From Planctomycetaceae bacterium (GTDB lineage: Bacteria; Planctomycetota; Planctomycetia; Pirellulales; Pirellulaceae): a DNA stretch of 6,372 nt. The stretch's first letter is position 1; the number at the start of each line of letters is the position of its first letter. This document shows, in pieces, positions 1 through 5,929 of the stretch. The stretch lies in NCBI GenBank assembly GCA_007695205.1, contig REEF01000775.1:1-6372 (forward strand), given 5' to 3'. The notes under the pieces were generated by a model. It had not been told where the DNA came from, searched no databases, and saw only the letters and a program-made list of their open reading frames with translations. Both the position numbers and the translations under genes were made by a program.

Positions 1-2
1 AG

Positions 3-941
3 GTCGCCGCTGATCGAGTCGGGCACCTGACGCGTCTGCCCTCGCTGGAATTGGGCATCGAGGCCGGACGGAACGCCGGCAATTGCGATTCCGGGTACAG
101 TTGCGCGTACTCGTCGAATATCTCGTGGAGGACCGAAACCAGCCCAATGGCCAAGGAAGTCCATCCCCGACTGGTTTTCGAACGGTTGTTCGGCAGCGGG
201 GATCAGTCCGCCGAAAGTCGTAACGAACGCGACACGCTGCGAAAGAGTATCCTGGATTTCGTCGCCGACGACGCGCAGCGACTGAAGGACGCTTTAGGAC
301 AAACCGATCGGCAGAAGCTGGACGAGTACTTCAGCAGCGTGCGTGAATTGGAGCAGCGGATCGAACGAGCCGAACAGGCGGCCAAGATCGATCCTCCCGA
401 TTTTGAGACGCCCGAAGCGATTCCACGCAACACACAAGAGCACATCCGGCTGATGTACGATCTGCTGGTCCTGGCGTATCGTACCGACAGCACGCGTGTC
501 GCCACGTTCATGCTGGGCAACGCCGGTAGCAATCGCACCTATCCCATGGTCGATGTGCGCGACGGACACCACTACCTGTCCCACCACCGGAACGACCAGG
601 AGATGATCGAGAAGATCAAGCGGATCGATGGCTTCCTGGTCAGTGAGTTCGCCTACTTCCTGAAACAGTTGCAGGCGGTCAAGGAAGGTTCCGGGACGCT
701 GCTGGATCACACGATGATCATGTATGGCAGCGGCTTGAGCTGTGGGAACCGGCACTGGCACCATGATCTGCCGATCGTCCTGGCCGGTGGCGCAGCGGGC
801 ACGGTCCGCACCGGATGCCATATCCGCTTGCCTGGCGAAACGCCGCTGAACAACCTGTTCCTGTCCATGCTCGACCGAGTCGGCGCGAACGTCGAGACAC
901 TGGGGGATAGCTCAGGTCGTCTGAAGGCGATCGACGTCTGA
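3..941 (+). CDS. DUF1552 family protein, 5' end cut by window edge
   Basis: The frame is open from the first bases of the window to TGA at 939-941, giving 312 residues. The family is usually over 400 residues, so this is the C-terminal two-thirds; the TTG at 51 is internal, because the residues encoded before it (HLTRLPSLELGIE) already fit the family. The family features I recognise are a GYSCAYSSNISW segment, PRLVFERLFG, a charged helix (TDRQKLDEYFSSVRELEQR), HIRLMYDLLVLAYRTD, a His-rich HHYLSHH, LLDHTMIMYGSG followed by HHDLPIVLAG, and a C-terminal TPLNNLFLSMLDRVG. DUF1552 proteins are abundant in planctomycetes, usually beside DUF1587/DUF1592/DUF1595 cytochrome-like proteins. They resemble the DUF1501/alkaline-phosphatase-like fold and are mostly exported, but no function is established. 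The export signal, if any, lies outside the window. The reading frame shows no damage. The assignment rests on remembered family pattern and is confident at family level only. Confidence 0.88.
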   Translation, partial: VAADRVGHLTRLPSLELGIEAGRNAGNCDSGYSCAYSSNISWRTETSPMAKEVHPRLVFERLFGSGDQSAESRNERDTLRKSILDFVADDAQRLKDALGQTDRQKLDEYFSSVRELEQRIERAEQAAKIDPPDFETPEAIPRNTQEHIRLMYDLLVLAYRTDSTRVATFMLGNAGSNRTYPMVDVRDGHHYLSHHRNDQEMIEKIKRIDGFLVSEFAYFLKQLQAVKEGSGTLLDHTMIMYGSGLSCGNRHWHHDLPIVLAGGAAGTVRTGCHIRLPGETPLNNLFLSMLDRVGANVETLGDSSGRLKAIDV

Positions 942-969
942 TCCGCCGTCACATTGTCAGCGTTGGTCG

Positions 970-1135
970 TCAGTCGAAAACGACTCTCGATGGTTCGACG
1001 TAAGCGGCGATCTGTTGCAACAGGCTGCCGTTCACGGGGCGGATGCGCAGCTCGTCGCTGTAACCGACCATCAAGCCGCGCTTCGCTGCCGCGCATCGTT
1101 TGGCGGACGACCTGAGTCCAGAATTTGCCGTCACC
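970..1135 (-). pseudogene. C-terminal remnant of vWA/glutamine-amidotransferase-like protein
   Basis: On the minus strand, 1135-1091 reads GDGKFWTQVVRQTMR. After a change of frame, 1083-970 reads KRGLMVGYSDELRIRPVNG, then SLLQQIAAYVEPSRVVFD and TGA. From memory, large planctomycete membrane proteins with vWA and DUF1355/glutamine-amidotransferase-like domains carry a segment like GFGKFWxQVVRxTMR, and end in a pattern like ELRIRPTNxxLLxxIAxxSGG. The order and strand match, but the roughly 60-100 residues usually separating the two motifs are missing and the frame is shifted. It is therefore an internally deleted fragment, convergent with the DUF1552 gene. Upstream of 1135 the minus strand becomes unrecognisable. 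The AGTCG-AAAA-CGACT hairpin (972-985) overlaps its stop codon. The identification is tentative. Confidence 0.4.
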
Positions 1136-1284
1136 GGATCGCTCCGGCCAGAAGCAGCGAAACCAGATGCCGCAACCGTCGCCGCGGCGACTGCGGCGGC
1201 CGGTGCTGGTAAACCTGCTGCCAAAAAAGTTCGTCGATACACGCTCGCCACGGGGCAAGTGGACCTCGGCGATCCGCCGGATGA

Positions 1285-1488
1285 TTCGACAAGACGGCTT
1301 CGCCGCCGGTCGCGCTCATCCGGGACAGCACCGTCACAGGCGTCGTTCAAGGTCGCCAAGAAACGCCGGTCGAATCGCTGCTAGCGGACCTTGCGCAACT
1401 CGTCCAGCGGCCTATCAAAACGCGTTGCTCTTTCTATCTAAGCGAAGCGCGTTCGTGGTCCAAATATTGGGGTCCACTTCAGACGTAG
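1285..1488 (+). pseudogene. Unidentified open coding-like stretch without a start
   Basis: This frame is open between TGA (1282-1284) and TAG (1486-1488), giving 67 codons and no ATG. The translation is well composed for a globular protein, for example TPVESLLADLAQLVQRPIK followed by FYLSEARSWSKYWGP, in contrast to the Arg/Ser-rich shadows in the other frames. Just upstream, another plus-strand frame reads KPAAKKVRRYTLATGQVDLG up to about 1281; the two could be one product separated by a frameshift. However, that upstream region overlaps the minus-strand vWA remnant. I do not recognise the family. It may be a gene fragment or chance. Confidence 0.25.
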
Positions 1489-1618
1489 CGGATCCCCAGC
1501 ATGGCACGAAACCCTTGCAGCAACGATTCTTCGGTACTCCGGAAACCCCTTCATTAGTGTTCGGACGGGCAGCAAAGCAAGCAAAATCGCGTCATAAGGG
1601 ATACCCGGCCCTGTTTAG

Positions 1619-1990
1619 ACTAACCGATCCCGCTCAGATCTTTGCCGCATTGAGTCTCTTCCAGTTCGGGGAGTTCGAGGCGCAGCGGATGCGATCCGCG
1701 GTTGGACCGTCCAGTTTCAGATCCTCGGGATGGACGGCGTGCTGGGGCGACTGGAGGACGTCGCTGGCCCGGCGCGCACGCCGGATTCCGCCACATGGTA
1801 CTCCGACGGCTTGGCGGCGCTGGCCCAGGTTGCCGACCCGCCGGCCGGCACCTGTTGATGCTCTTGGGTTCGGCCGAGTTCGGCGGGGAAGTCGACGACC
1901 CCGACGATCCCGATCAAGAACTGCGATTGACGCAGATCAACGCCCTGCGCGGCGAACTAGCGGCAGCCAGTGGGCGGACTGCGGATTCCG
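1619..1990 (+). pseudogene. Frame-broken remnant of an unidentified gene
   Basis: Coding-like translation hops across three plus-strand frames. About 1622-1690 reads TDPAQIFAALSLFQFGEF. The next frame, to TGA at 1856-1858, reads GWTVQFQILGMDGVLGRLED and then DSATWYSDGLAALAQVADPP. A third frame, from about 1846, reads RHLLMLLGSAEFGGEVDDPD and then QELRLTQINALRGEL. The segments join end to end with plausible composition and no stop if two frameshifts are allowed. The product is not recognised, and no start or stop can be assigned. Alternative minus-strand readings look worse. Confidence 0.3.
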
Positions 1991-2007
1991 CGAAACCGGT
2001 GGACGCC

Positions 2008-2214
2008 CATCATGATTCGGTCGCCGGACATGGCGAGGACCGTGCCCGCAGACATCGCTCGCCTGGGGATGACCATCGTCACATCCTCGCAATGGTGACG
2101 GATAGTATTCACCATTCGTTCGACCACTTCAATAATACCCCCAGCGGTGTCTAGAACAATCAAAAGGCTTCGCCTGAGCCCCGACTTCTCTTTGCGGCGC
2201 TCGGTATCTGTCAT
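2008..2214 (-). pseudogene. Serine dehydrogenase proteinase (SDH/ClpP-crotonase fold) fragment
   Basis: The minus-strand frame has ATG at 2214-2212 and reads LLIVLDTAGGIIEVVERMV, then NTIRHHCEDVTMVIP, then RRAMSAGTVLAMSGDRIMMG. This matches the core of the serine dehydrogenase proteinase family (PF01972; SppA/ClpP-like fold), where the usual pattern is LDTPGG...VP..AMSAGT...D.I.M followed by LGPIDPQ. The Ser of AMSAGT (codon 2050-2052) is the expected nucleophile and is present. The roughly 60-90 residue N-terminal part is missing: only 15 residues separate the ATG from the core. Immediately after the core the expected LGPIDPQ motif is lost, and the frame runs to TAG at 1957. A truncated pseudogene is most likely. 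The family assignment is good, and the loss of both ends is evident. Confidence 0.6.
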
Positions 2215-2270
2215 AATCTCACTTCTCGCAAAAACAGCGGGACCCACTGACCCCTTTTCGCAAAACGCGA

Positions 2271-2296
2271 CAGTAATTCATTTGCCGATCCCAACG
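2271..2296. repeat. Diverged copy of the terminal repeat seen at 6284-6309
   Basis: This 26-base segment matches 6284-6309 at 22 of 26 positions, including the shared block TTTGCCGATCC(C/T)AACG (2281-2296 and 6294-6309). At 6287-6303 the same sequence is the right arm of a 17-bp inverted repeat. No left arm is visible near 2271, so this is a solo end or a decayed copy. Confidence 0.6.
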
Positions 2297-2316
2297 TTGC
2301 ATGAAGCTCCCTCGTG

Positions 2317-2354
2317 GGACGGATTGGCAATCCGTCCGGCCTCCGGTACCGGCC
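2317..2354. repeat. Palindromic hairpin plus adjacent palindrome
   Basis: GGACGGATT (2317-2325) and AATCCGTCC (2329-2337) form a perfect 9-bp stem around a GGC loop. CCGGTACCGG (2343-2352), flanked by GGCC on both sides, follows at once. There is no T-tract on either strand, so a simple intrinsic terminator is unlikely. It resembles dispersed palindromic intergenic repeats and sits next to the 2271-2296 repeat. Confidence 0.65.
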
Positions 2355-2515
2355 TCGGTTCACCCGTTGGCGAGTTCGCACCCAACGGCGATAATCGAAC
2401 GGAATTGTGCCATAGATGCATTGATGCGATTCGTCCCAGCCCAACGAAAGGCGGGTGGATCCGGTGGGCGGCTGAGTTCGTCGAAGGCCTGCCGTGCAGG
2501 TCAACGAAGGGGATC

Positions 2516-2519
2516 GGAG
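2516..2519 (+). promoter_or_regulatory. Ribosome binding site of the sensor kinase
   Basis: GGAG lies 7 bases before ATG 2527. Together with an in-frame TAG directly upstream (2524-2526), it fixes the start codon. A small CCTGC-CGT-GCAGG hairpin (2488-2500) precedes it. I could not identify a convincing promoter for the operon in 2248-2515. Confidence 0.6.
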
Positions 2520-2526
2520 ATCGTAG

Positions 2527-4293
2527 ATGACGAGGAATCGGACGCGGCGGGTTACCACGTTAGTAAGCGGCGGGCAGAAAGATTTTGCCGTCTTCTCCCA
2601 GGAAATCCTGCAATCGATCCACGTCGACGCGCCGCTGGCCAGCTTTCTCCGGCACGCTACGCATCGGTTCCTGGAGTTCTTCACCTGCGATTCCGTCGAG
2701 ATCTGGGTCAAGCGGGAGGACGACTGCCTGTGCTGCAAAGCGGAACGACGACCGGGAAAATCCCTGACCGTCGAGATCCAGCAGCGAGTTTGCCGGGAGA
2801 CGTCCATCGATGCGTGTACCGAATCGTGTCGGCCGCGGGTGCTTGGTGCTTCGCACATCGCGCTGCCCCTGGTGGCTGCGGGCGAGACGCTCGGGCTGTT
2901 GCAGATGGCCAGTCGCGAAGAGGACTTTTTCCCACCGGAAGATCAGCGGTCCTGCGAGGGTCTGGCCCAGACGCTAGCGCTGGCACTGGTCAGCCGATTC
3001 GCCCATGCTGCCTTGCGCGAACGGATCAAGGAGTTGACCTGCCTGTACCAGTTGGCTCAACTGGCGGAAACTCCCGCGATCACGGCCGAGCAGCTCTTCG
3101 GCGGGATCGCTGATCTGTTGCCAGCCGCCTGGCAGTACCCGGAGATCGCTGCGGCGCGGATCGTGTTGGACGGAGTGGTCTATGCGACGGCCAATTTCGG
3201 GAAATTCGTCCATCGACAGTCGGCCGAGATCATGATCGGTGGCCACCCCCGCGGCTCGGTCGACGTGGTCTATCGGGAACACCGGACCGAGCTGGACGAA
3301 GGCCCTTTTCTGGACGAGGAGCGGAGCTTGATTGACGCCGTCGCCCGGCAGATCCCGGTGATTGTCCAGCGGCGAGAAGCGGCGGAGGAGGAGCAACGGT
3401 TGCAGGAGCAGTTGAGGCACGCGGACCGGCTGGCCACGATCGGGCAGCTCGCCGCCGGTGTGGCCCACGAATTGAACGAGCCGTTGGGCAATATCCTGGC
3501 GTTTGCCCAGTTGGCCGAGAAACAGCCCGGACTGCCTCGGCAAGCCGCTTTGGACCTCGAAAAAATCGTCGCTTCCTCGTTGCACGCTCGCGAAATCATC
3601 AAGAAACTGATGCTGTTCGCCCGCCAGATGCCGCCGCAGAGGATGCTGGTGGATTTGAAGCATGTCATCGAACAGGGACTGGCGTTCCTCGAGTCCCGCT
3701 GTGCCAAGAATAACGTGATGCTCAAACGCCGCCTGTCGCGGCAGTTGCCCCCTATCCCTGCCGACCCGGCTCAATTGAACCAAGTACTCGTGAATTTGGT
3801 CGTCAACGCCATCCAGGCCATGCCTGCGGGCGGTGTCCTGAAGATCACAACCAGCGTGTCCAACGGCCAGGCCGTGCTGGTGGTCGAAGACGACGGTGTC
3901 GGGATGAAGCCCGAGGTGCTGCAACGGATCTTCATCCCGTTCTTCACCACCAAGGATATCCACGAAGGGACCGGATTAGGCCTGCCCGTCGTGCATGGAA
4001 TCGTTACTTCCCACGGCGGCACCATCGCTGCCCGCAGCCGTCCGGGACGGGGGACCCGCTTCGAGATCAGGCTGCCGATCCACGGCCCGGACGAACCGGT
4101 TCCCGGCCAGCAGGCTGGCAACGGTGGCGAACCGCAAGGGGTCGGCAGTCGTTTTCGGTCGAAGTGTCAACGGGATGGAAAGCGGATTCCCGAAAACGAC
4201 TCCCGACCCCGGCCCGACGGAATTGGAGAAGTCGTTTCGGCCCCCGTTGCTACGGACGCCAACGTTCCTGATGAATGCCCGAAGGATGGATAA
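2527..4293 (+). CDS. Soluble GAF-domain sensor histidine kinase
   Basis: This 588-residue protein lacks any membrane segment, so it should sense a cytoplasmic signal and phosphorylate the regulator encoded next. A GAF-like sensor domain spans about residues 18-160 (FTCDSVEIWV, then SHIALPLVAAGETLGLLQMA). A second GAF-like region (about 165-275) begins ELTCLYQLAQLAE and contains AWQYPEIAAARIVLDG. A short coiled coil (280-300) leads to HisKA (GQLAAGVAHELNEPLGN, phosphoacceptor His314). The HATPase domain has an N-box NLVVNAIQAMP (Asn427), G1 DDGVGM (455-460), F-box IFIPFFTTK (468-476) and G2 GTGLGLPVV (481-489), all intact. The first GAF holds many cysteines (54, 67, 69, 70, 89, 97, 101), which could serve redox or metal sensing. 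A 70-residue hydrophilic tail (519-588) follows the kinase core. The stop TAA is one base from the regulator ATG, so the two genes form an operon. The HisKA arrangement fits kinases paired with NtrC-type regulators. Confidence 0.93.
   Translation: MTRNRTRRVTTLVSGGQKDFAVFSQEILQSIHVDAPLASFLRHATHRFLEFFTCDSVEIWVKREDDCLCCKAERRPGKSLTVEIQQRVCRETSIDACTESCRPRVLGASHIALPLVAAGETLGLLQMASREEDFFPPEDQRSCEGLAQTLALALVSRFAHAALRERIKELTCLYQLAQLAETPAITAEQLFGGIADLLPAAWQYPEIAAARIVLDGVVYATANFGKFVHRQSAEIMIGGHPRGSVDVVYREHRTELDEGPFLDEERSLIDAVARQIPVIVQRREAAEEEQRLQEQLRHADRLATIGQLAAGVAHELNEPLGNILAFAQLAEKQPGLPRQAALDLEKIVASSLHAREIIKKLMLFARQMPPQRMLVDLKHVIEQGLAFLESRCAKNNVMLKRRLSRQLPPIPADPAQLNQVLVNLVVNAIQAMPAGGVLKITTSVSNGQAVLVVEDDGVGMKPEVLQRIFIPFFTTKDIHEGTGLGLPVVHGIVTSHGGTIAARSRPGRGTRFEIRLPIHGPDEPVPGQQAGNGGEPQGVGSRFRSKCQRDGKRIPENDSRPRPDGIGEVVSAPVATDANVPDECPKDG
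4281..4286 (+). promoter_or_regulatory. Ribosome binding site deciding the regulator start
   Basis: GAAGGA lies 8 bases before ATG 4295. Two other in-frame ATGs (4271, 4286) are worse placed: the one at 4286 overlaps the motif and the one at 4271 has no clear site. The motif lies inside the last codons of the kinase gene, consistent with translational coupling. Confidence 0.6.
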
Positions 4294-4294
4294 G

Positions 4295-5680
4295 ATGTCG
4301 ACGAACACGCGTGTCAGCAAGCCCGAGACCCTGCTGGTGGTCGATGACGTGGCCTCGACCGTCGAAGCCATTCAACGCAACCTTGCCGCACAAGGCTACG
4401 CGGTGCTCACCGCCCCGGGGGTGTCCGAGGCCATGCGAATTTTGGAGACGGCGAGCGTCGATCTGGTGATCACCGATCTGAAGATGCCCCGGGCCAGCGG
4501 TCTGGACCTGGTGCGGCATGTCCGCGAGAACCTGAAGGATACCGAGGTCATCATGATCACCGGCTATCCGTCGATCGAAGGTGCGGTCGAAGCGGTCAAG
4601 ATCGGGGCCGAAGAGTACTTGGCCAAGCCGTTTACCGATGGCGAACTGCAGGCAGCGGTCGAGCGGGCGTTAGCGAAACTGCACGCACGCCGGTTGGGCA
4701 ACGCGCCCTCGCCGCAGGTCTCGCCGGCACACGACGGTCTGATCGGCGATTCGCTGCCGATGCAACAGCTTCGTCGCTCGCTCGGCAAGGCCGCCGCTTC
4801 GTCGGCCACGGTCCTGATCTCCGGCGAAAGCGGCACGGGAAAAGAACTCGTCGCCCGTGCCATCCATTACAGCAGCCAGCGGGCGACCGCCTCGTTCCTG
4901 CCGGTCAACTGCGGCGGGATTCCCGAAACGCTGCTGGAGAGCGAGTTGTTCGGCTACGTCAAAGGTTCCTTTACCGGGGCGTTGGAATCGCGCGCCGGTT
5001 TCTTTCAGACCGCTGACGGAGGCACGATCTTCTTGGACGAAATCAGCGAAACAAGCCTGAACATGCAGGTAAAATTGCTCCGCGTCCTGCAAGACCGACA
5101 GGTGCATATGATCGGGTCCAACCGGCCACGGCACGTGGATGTACGCATCCTGGCCTCGACCAACAAGGATCTGCTGGCGCTGATCCAGGCGGGGTTGTTC
5201 CGCGAGGATCTGTACTACCGGCTGAACGTCGTCTCGATCGCGCTGCCGCCGCTCCGCGAGCGCGGTGACGATGTCCTGCTGCTGATCCGCCATTTTGCAG
5301 CGAAGTTCAGCAAAGAGCTGGGCAGGCCTGTGCCGTACTTTACCGATGAAGCGCTCCATGCCCTGAAGAACGGCTACCACTGGCCGGGGAACGTGCGCGA
5401 ACTGGAAAACGTGGTTCAGAGTTTGATGGTCATGGTGGAAAGCGACACGATCAACGTGTCCGATCTGCCCGCCATGATGCGTTTTTCCGCGCCGCGCCAA
5501 CACGATATGAATCGCACGCTGGCCGAGGTGGAAGCCGAGCACCTGCATCATGTGCTTGCCAGTGTCGGGGGCAACAAAACGAAAGCCGCCCGCATTCTGG
5601 GAATCGACCGCAAGACGCTGCGCGAGAAACTGAAGAGCCTCGAAAAGTCGCCTCTTGCGGAACCTCCGCCACCGGGGTGA
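4295..5680 (+). CDS. NtrC-family sigma-54 response regulator
   Basis: This is a 461-residue regulator with the full NtrC layout. The receiver (12-125) has the acidic pair Asp17/Asp18, phosphoacceptor Asp61 (ITDLKMPRASG), Thr89 and Lys111 (AKPF). The AAA+ sigma-54 interaction domain (about 148-395) has Walker A GESGTGKE (177-184), the sigma-54 contact loop GSFTGA (224-229; the usual form is GAFTGA), Walker B GGTIFLDEI (242-250), FREDLYYRLNV with candidate arginine fingers Arg303/Arg309, and sensor II WPGNVREL (363-370). A Fis-type HTH (about 405-449) has GGNKTKAARILGIDRKTLRE. A Pro-rich end follows. The frame continues open upstream to 3995, but those 100 codons overlap the kinase and have shadow-like composition; the start is ATG 4295. 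When phosphorylated by the upstream kinase, it should hydrolyse ATP to open sigma-54 promoters. The nearest candidate target is the promoter at 5875-5890. Confidence 0.95.
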   Translation: MSTNTRVSKPETLLVVDDVASTVEAIQRNLAAQGYAVLTAPGVSEAMRILETASVDLVITDLKMPRASGLDLVRHVRENLKDTEVIMITGYPSIEGAVEAVKIGAEEYLAKPFTDGELQAAVERALAKLHARRLGNAPSPQVSPAHDGLIGDSLPMQQLRRSLGKAAASSATVLISGESGTGKELVARAIHYSSQRATASFLPVNCGGIPETLLESELFGYVKGSFTGALESRAGFFQTADGGTIFLDEISETSLNMQVKLLRVLQDRQVHMIGSNRPRHVDVRILASTNKDLLALIQAGLFREDLYYRLNVVSIALPPLRERGDDVLLLIRHFAAKFSKELGRPVPYFTDEALHALKNGYHWPGNVRELENVVQSLMVMVESDTINVSDLPAMMRFSAPRQHDMNRTLAEVEAEHLHHVLASVGGNKTKAARILGIDRKTLREKLKSLEKSPLAEPPPPG

Positions 5681-5705
5681 TTCTCCCCACCGGGGAGATT
5701 CTTCC
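5670..5705 (+). repeat. 18-bp tandem duplication across the regulator stop codon
   Basis: Two 18-base units, 5670-5687 and 5688-5705, match at 16 of 18 positions. Both contain CACCGGGG(T/A)GATTCT. The T of the first unit makes the regulator TGA stop (5678-5680); the second unit has A there. The duplication also creates the stem TCTCCCC (5682-5688) / GGGGAGA (5692-5698). Confidence 0.6.
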
Positions 5706-5775
5706 CGCCTGATCCCGATTCTTTGGGGATCGCCCCCCTTGTGCTATTGCCTTCTGCCCAGATTCTTTCAGGGCA
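5674..5775. promoter_or_regulatory. Candidate enhancer: four GATTCT-centred dyads
   Basis: Four inverted repeats of G/C arms each enclose GATTCT. They are GGGG/CCCC (5674-5688), CGGGGA/TTCCCG (5691-5707, one G-T pair if RNA), GATCCC/GGGATC (5711-5731) and TGCCC/GGGCA (5755-5775). The centres are at about 5681, 5699, 5721 and 5765. The last three are spaced 22 and 44 bp, close to whole helical turns. They lie roughly 135-220 bp before the predicted start point of the sigma-54 promoter, the usual range for activator-bound upstream sites. Binding by the neighbouring regulator is inferred. The first two could instead act as a transcript-end hairpin, though the following T-tract is poor. Confidence 0.4.
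5682..5703 (+). terminator. Possible weak intrinsic terminator of the operon
   Basis: TCTCCCC (5682-5688), an ACC loop and GGGGAGA (5692-5698) form a perfect 7-bp stem two bases after the regulator stop, followed only by TTCTT (5699-5703). The short, interrupted T-tract makes termination uncertain, and the same bases also belong to the dyad cluster. Confidence 0.3.
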
Positions 5776-5874
5776 AGTCCGGCAGCGAAAAACCGGAGGA
5801 AATCGGCCTTTCTTGGTCACTCGGGCCTCAGCAAATGCCACGTGCTCCTGCGAATTGCCGCCGAGCCGATCTGC

Positions 5875-5890
5875 TGGCGCGGAAGTTGCA
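5875..5890 (+). promoter_or_regulatory. Sigma-54 (-24/-12) promoter
   Basis: TGGCGCGGAAGTTGCA matches the sigma-54 consensus TGGCACGNNNNTTGCW at every defined base except one (G for A at position 5). The invariant GG (5876-5877) and GC (5888-5889) are separated by exactly 10 bases. The predicted start point is near 5901, leaving a leader of about 29 bases before ATG 5930. It lies just downstream of a sigma-54 activator gene, which raises the odds that it is real. Confidence 0.8.
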
Positions 5891-5916
5891 AAGGTGCTTG
5901 GGCCTCTAAGCGCGAC

Positions 5917-5921
5917 AGGAG
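5917..5921 (+). promoter_or_regulatory. Ribosome binding site of the Cys-rich small protein
   Basis: AGGAG, 8 bases before ATG 5930, fixes this start over the upstream non-ATG extensions of the same frame. Confidence 0.75.
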
Positions 5922-5929
5922 AATCGATC

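Larger units (their letters stand above)
942..2526. other. Gene-free stretch with decayed coding remnants
   Basis: No intact gene can be supported across this 1.6 kb. Long open frames exist on both strands, but their translations are Arg/Pro/Ser-rich and look like GC-rich shadow frames. What is recognisable is a set of short, frame-broken pieces on both strands, annotated separately, followed by a repeat and hairpin cluster at 2271-2354. Positions 1489-1618 show nothing convincing. The mix of orientations and the missing gene ends suggest an old rearrangement or decay site between the DUF1552 gene and the two-component operon. Confidence 0.6.

Noticed and set aside
1456..1482. Possible insertion-sequence end (GGTCCAAATATTGGGGTCC)
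   Set aside because: It is reminiscent of IS3-type terminal sequences, but no matching second end, transposase or target duplication is visible.
1125..2015. 296-codon plus-strand open frame
   Set aside because: The translation is Arg/Pro/Ser-rich without domain pattern, and it overlaps better-supported remnants in other frames and on the other strand; typical of GC-rich shadow frames.
2317..2337. Intrinsic terminator
   Set aside because: The stem is strong, but there is no T-tract on either strand; better explained as a dispersed palindromic repeat.
2974..3963. 329-codon minus-strand open frame opposite the kinase
   Set aside because: It lies antisense to a fully supported kinase with all catalytic boxes, and its His/Gln/Leu/Arg-rich sequence is the usual antisense shadow.
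3995..4294. 100-codon N-terminal extension of the response regulator
   Set aside because: It overlaps the kinase ATPase domain, has shadow-like composition, and precedes a well-spaced ribosome binding site and ATG at 4295.
4670..5551. 293-codon minus-strand open frame opposite the regulator
   Set aside because: It lies antisense to the conserved AAA+ and HTH domains; no recognisable motif.
5723..5929. Upstream extension of the Cys-rich protein frame
   Set aside because: It begins with a TTG without a ribosome binding site, lacks domain character, and contains the sigma-54 promoter; ATG 5930 with AGGAG is the better start.
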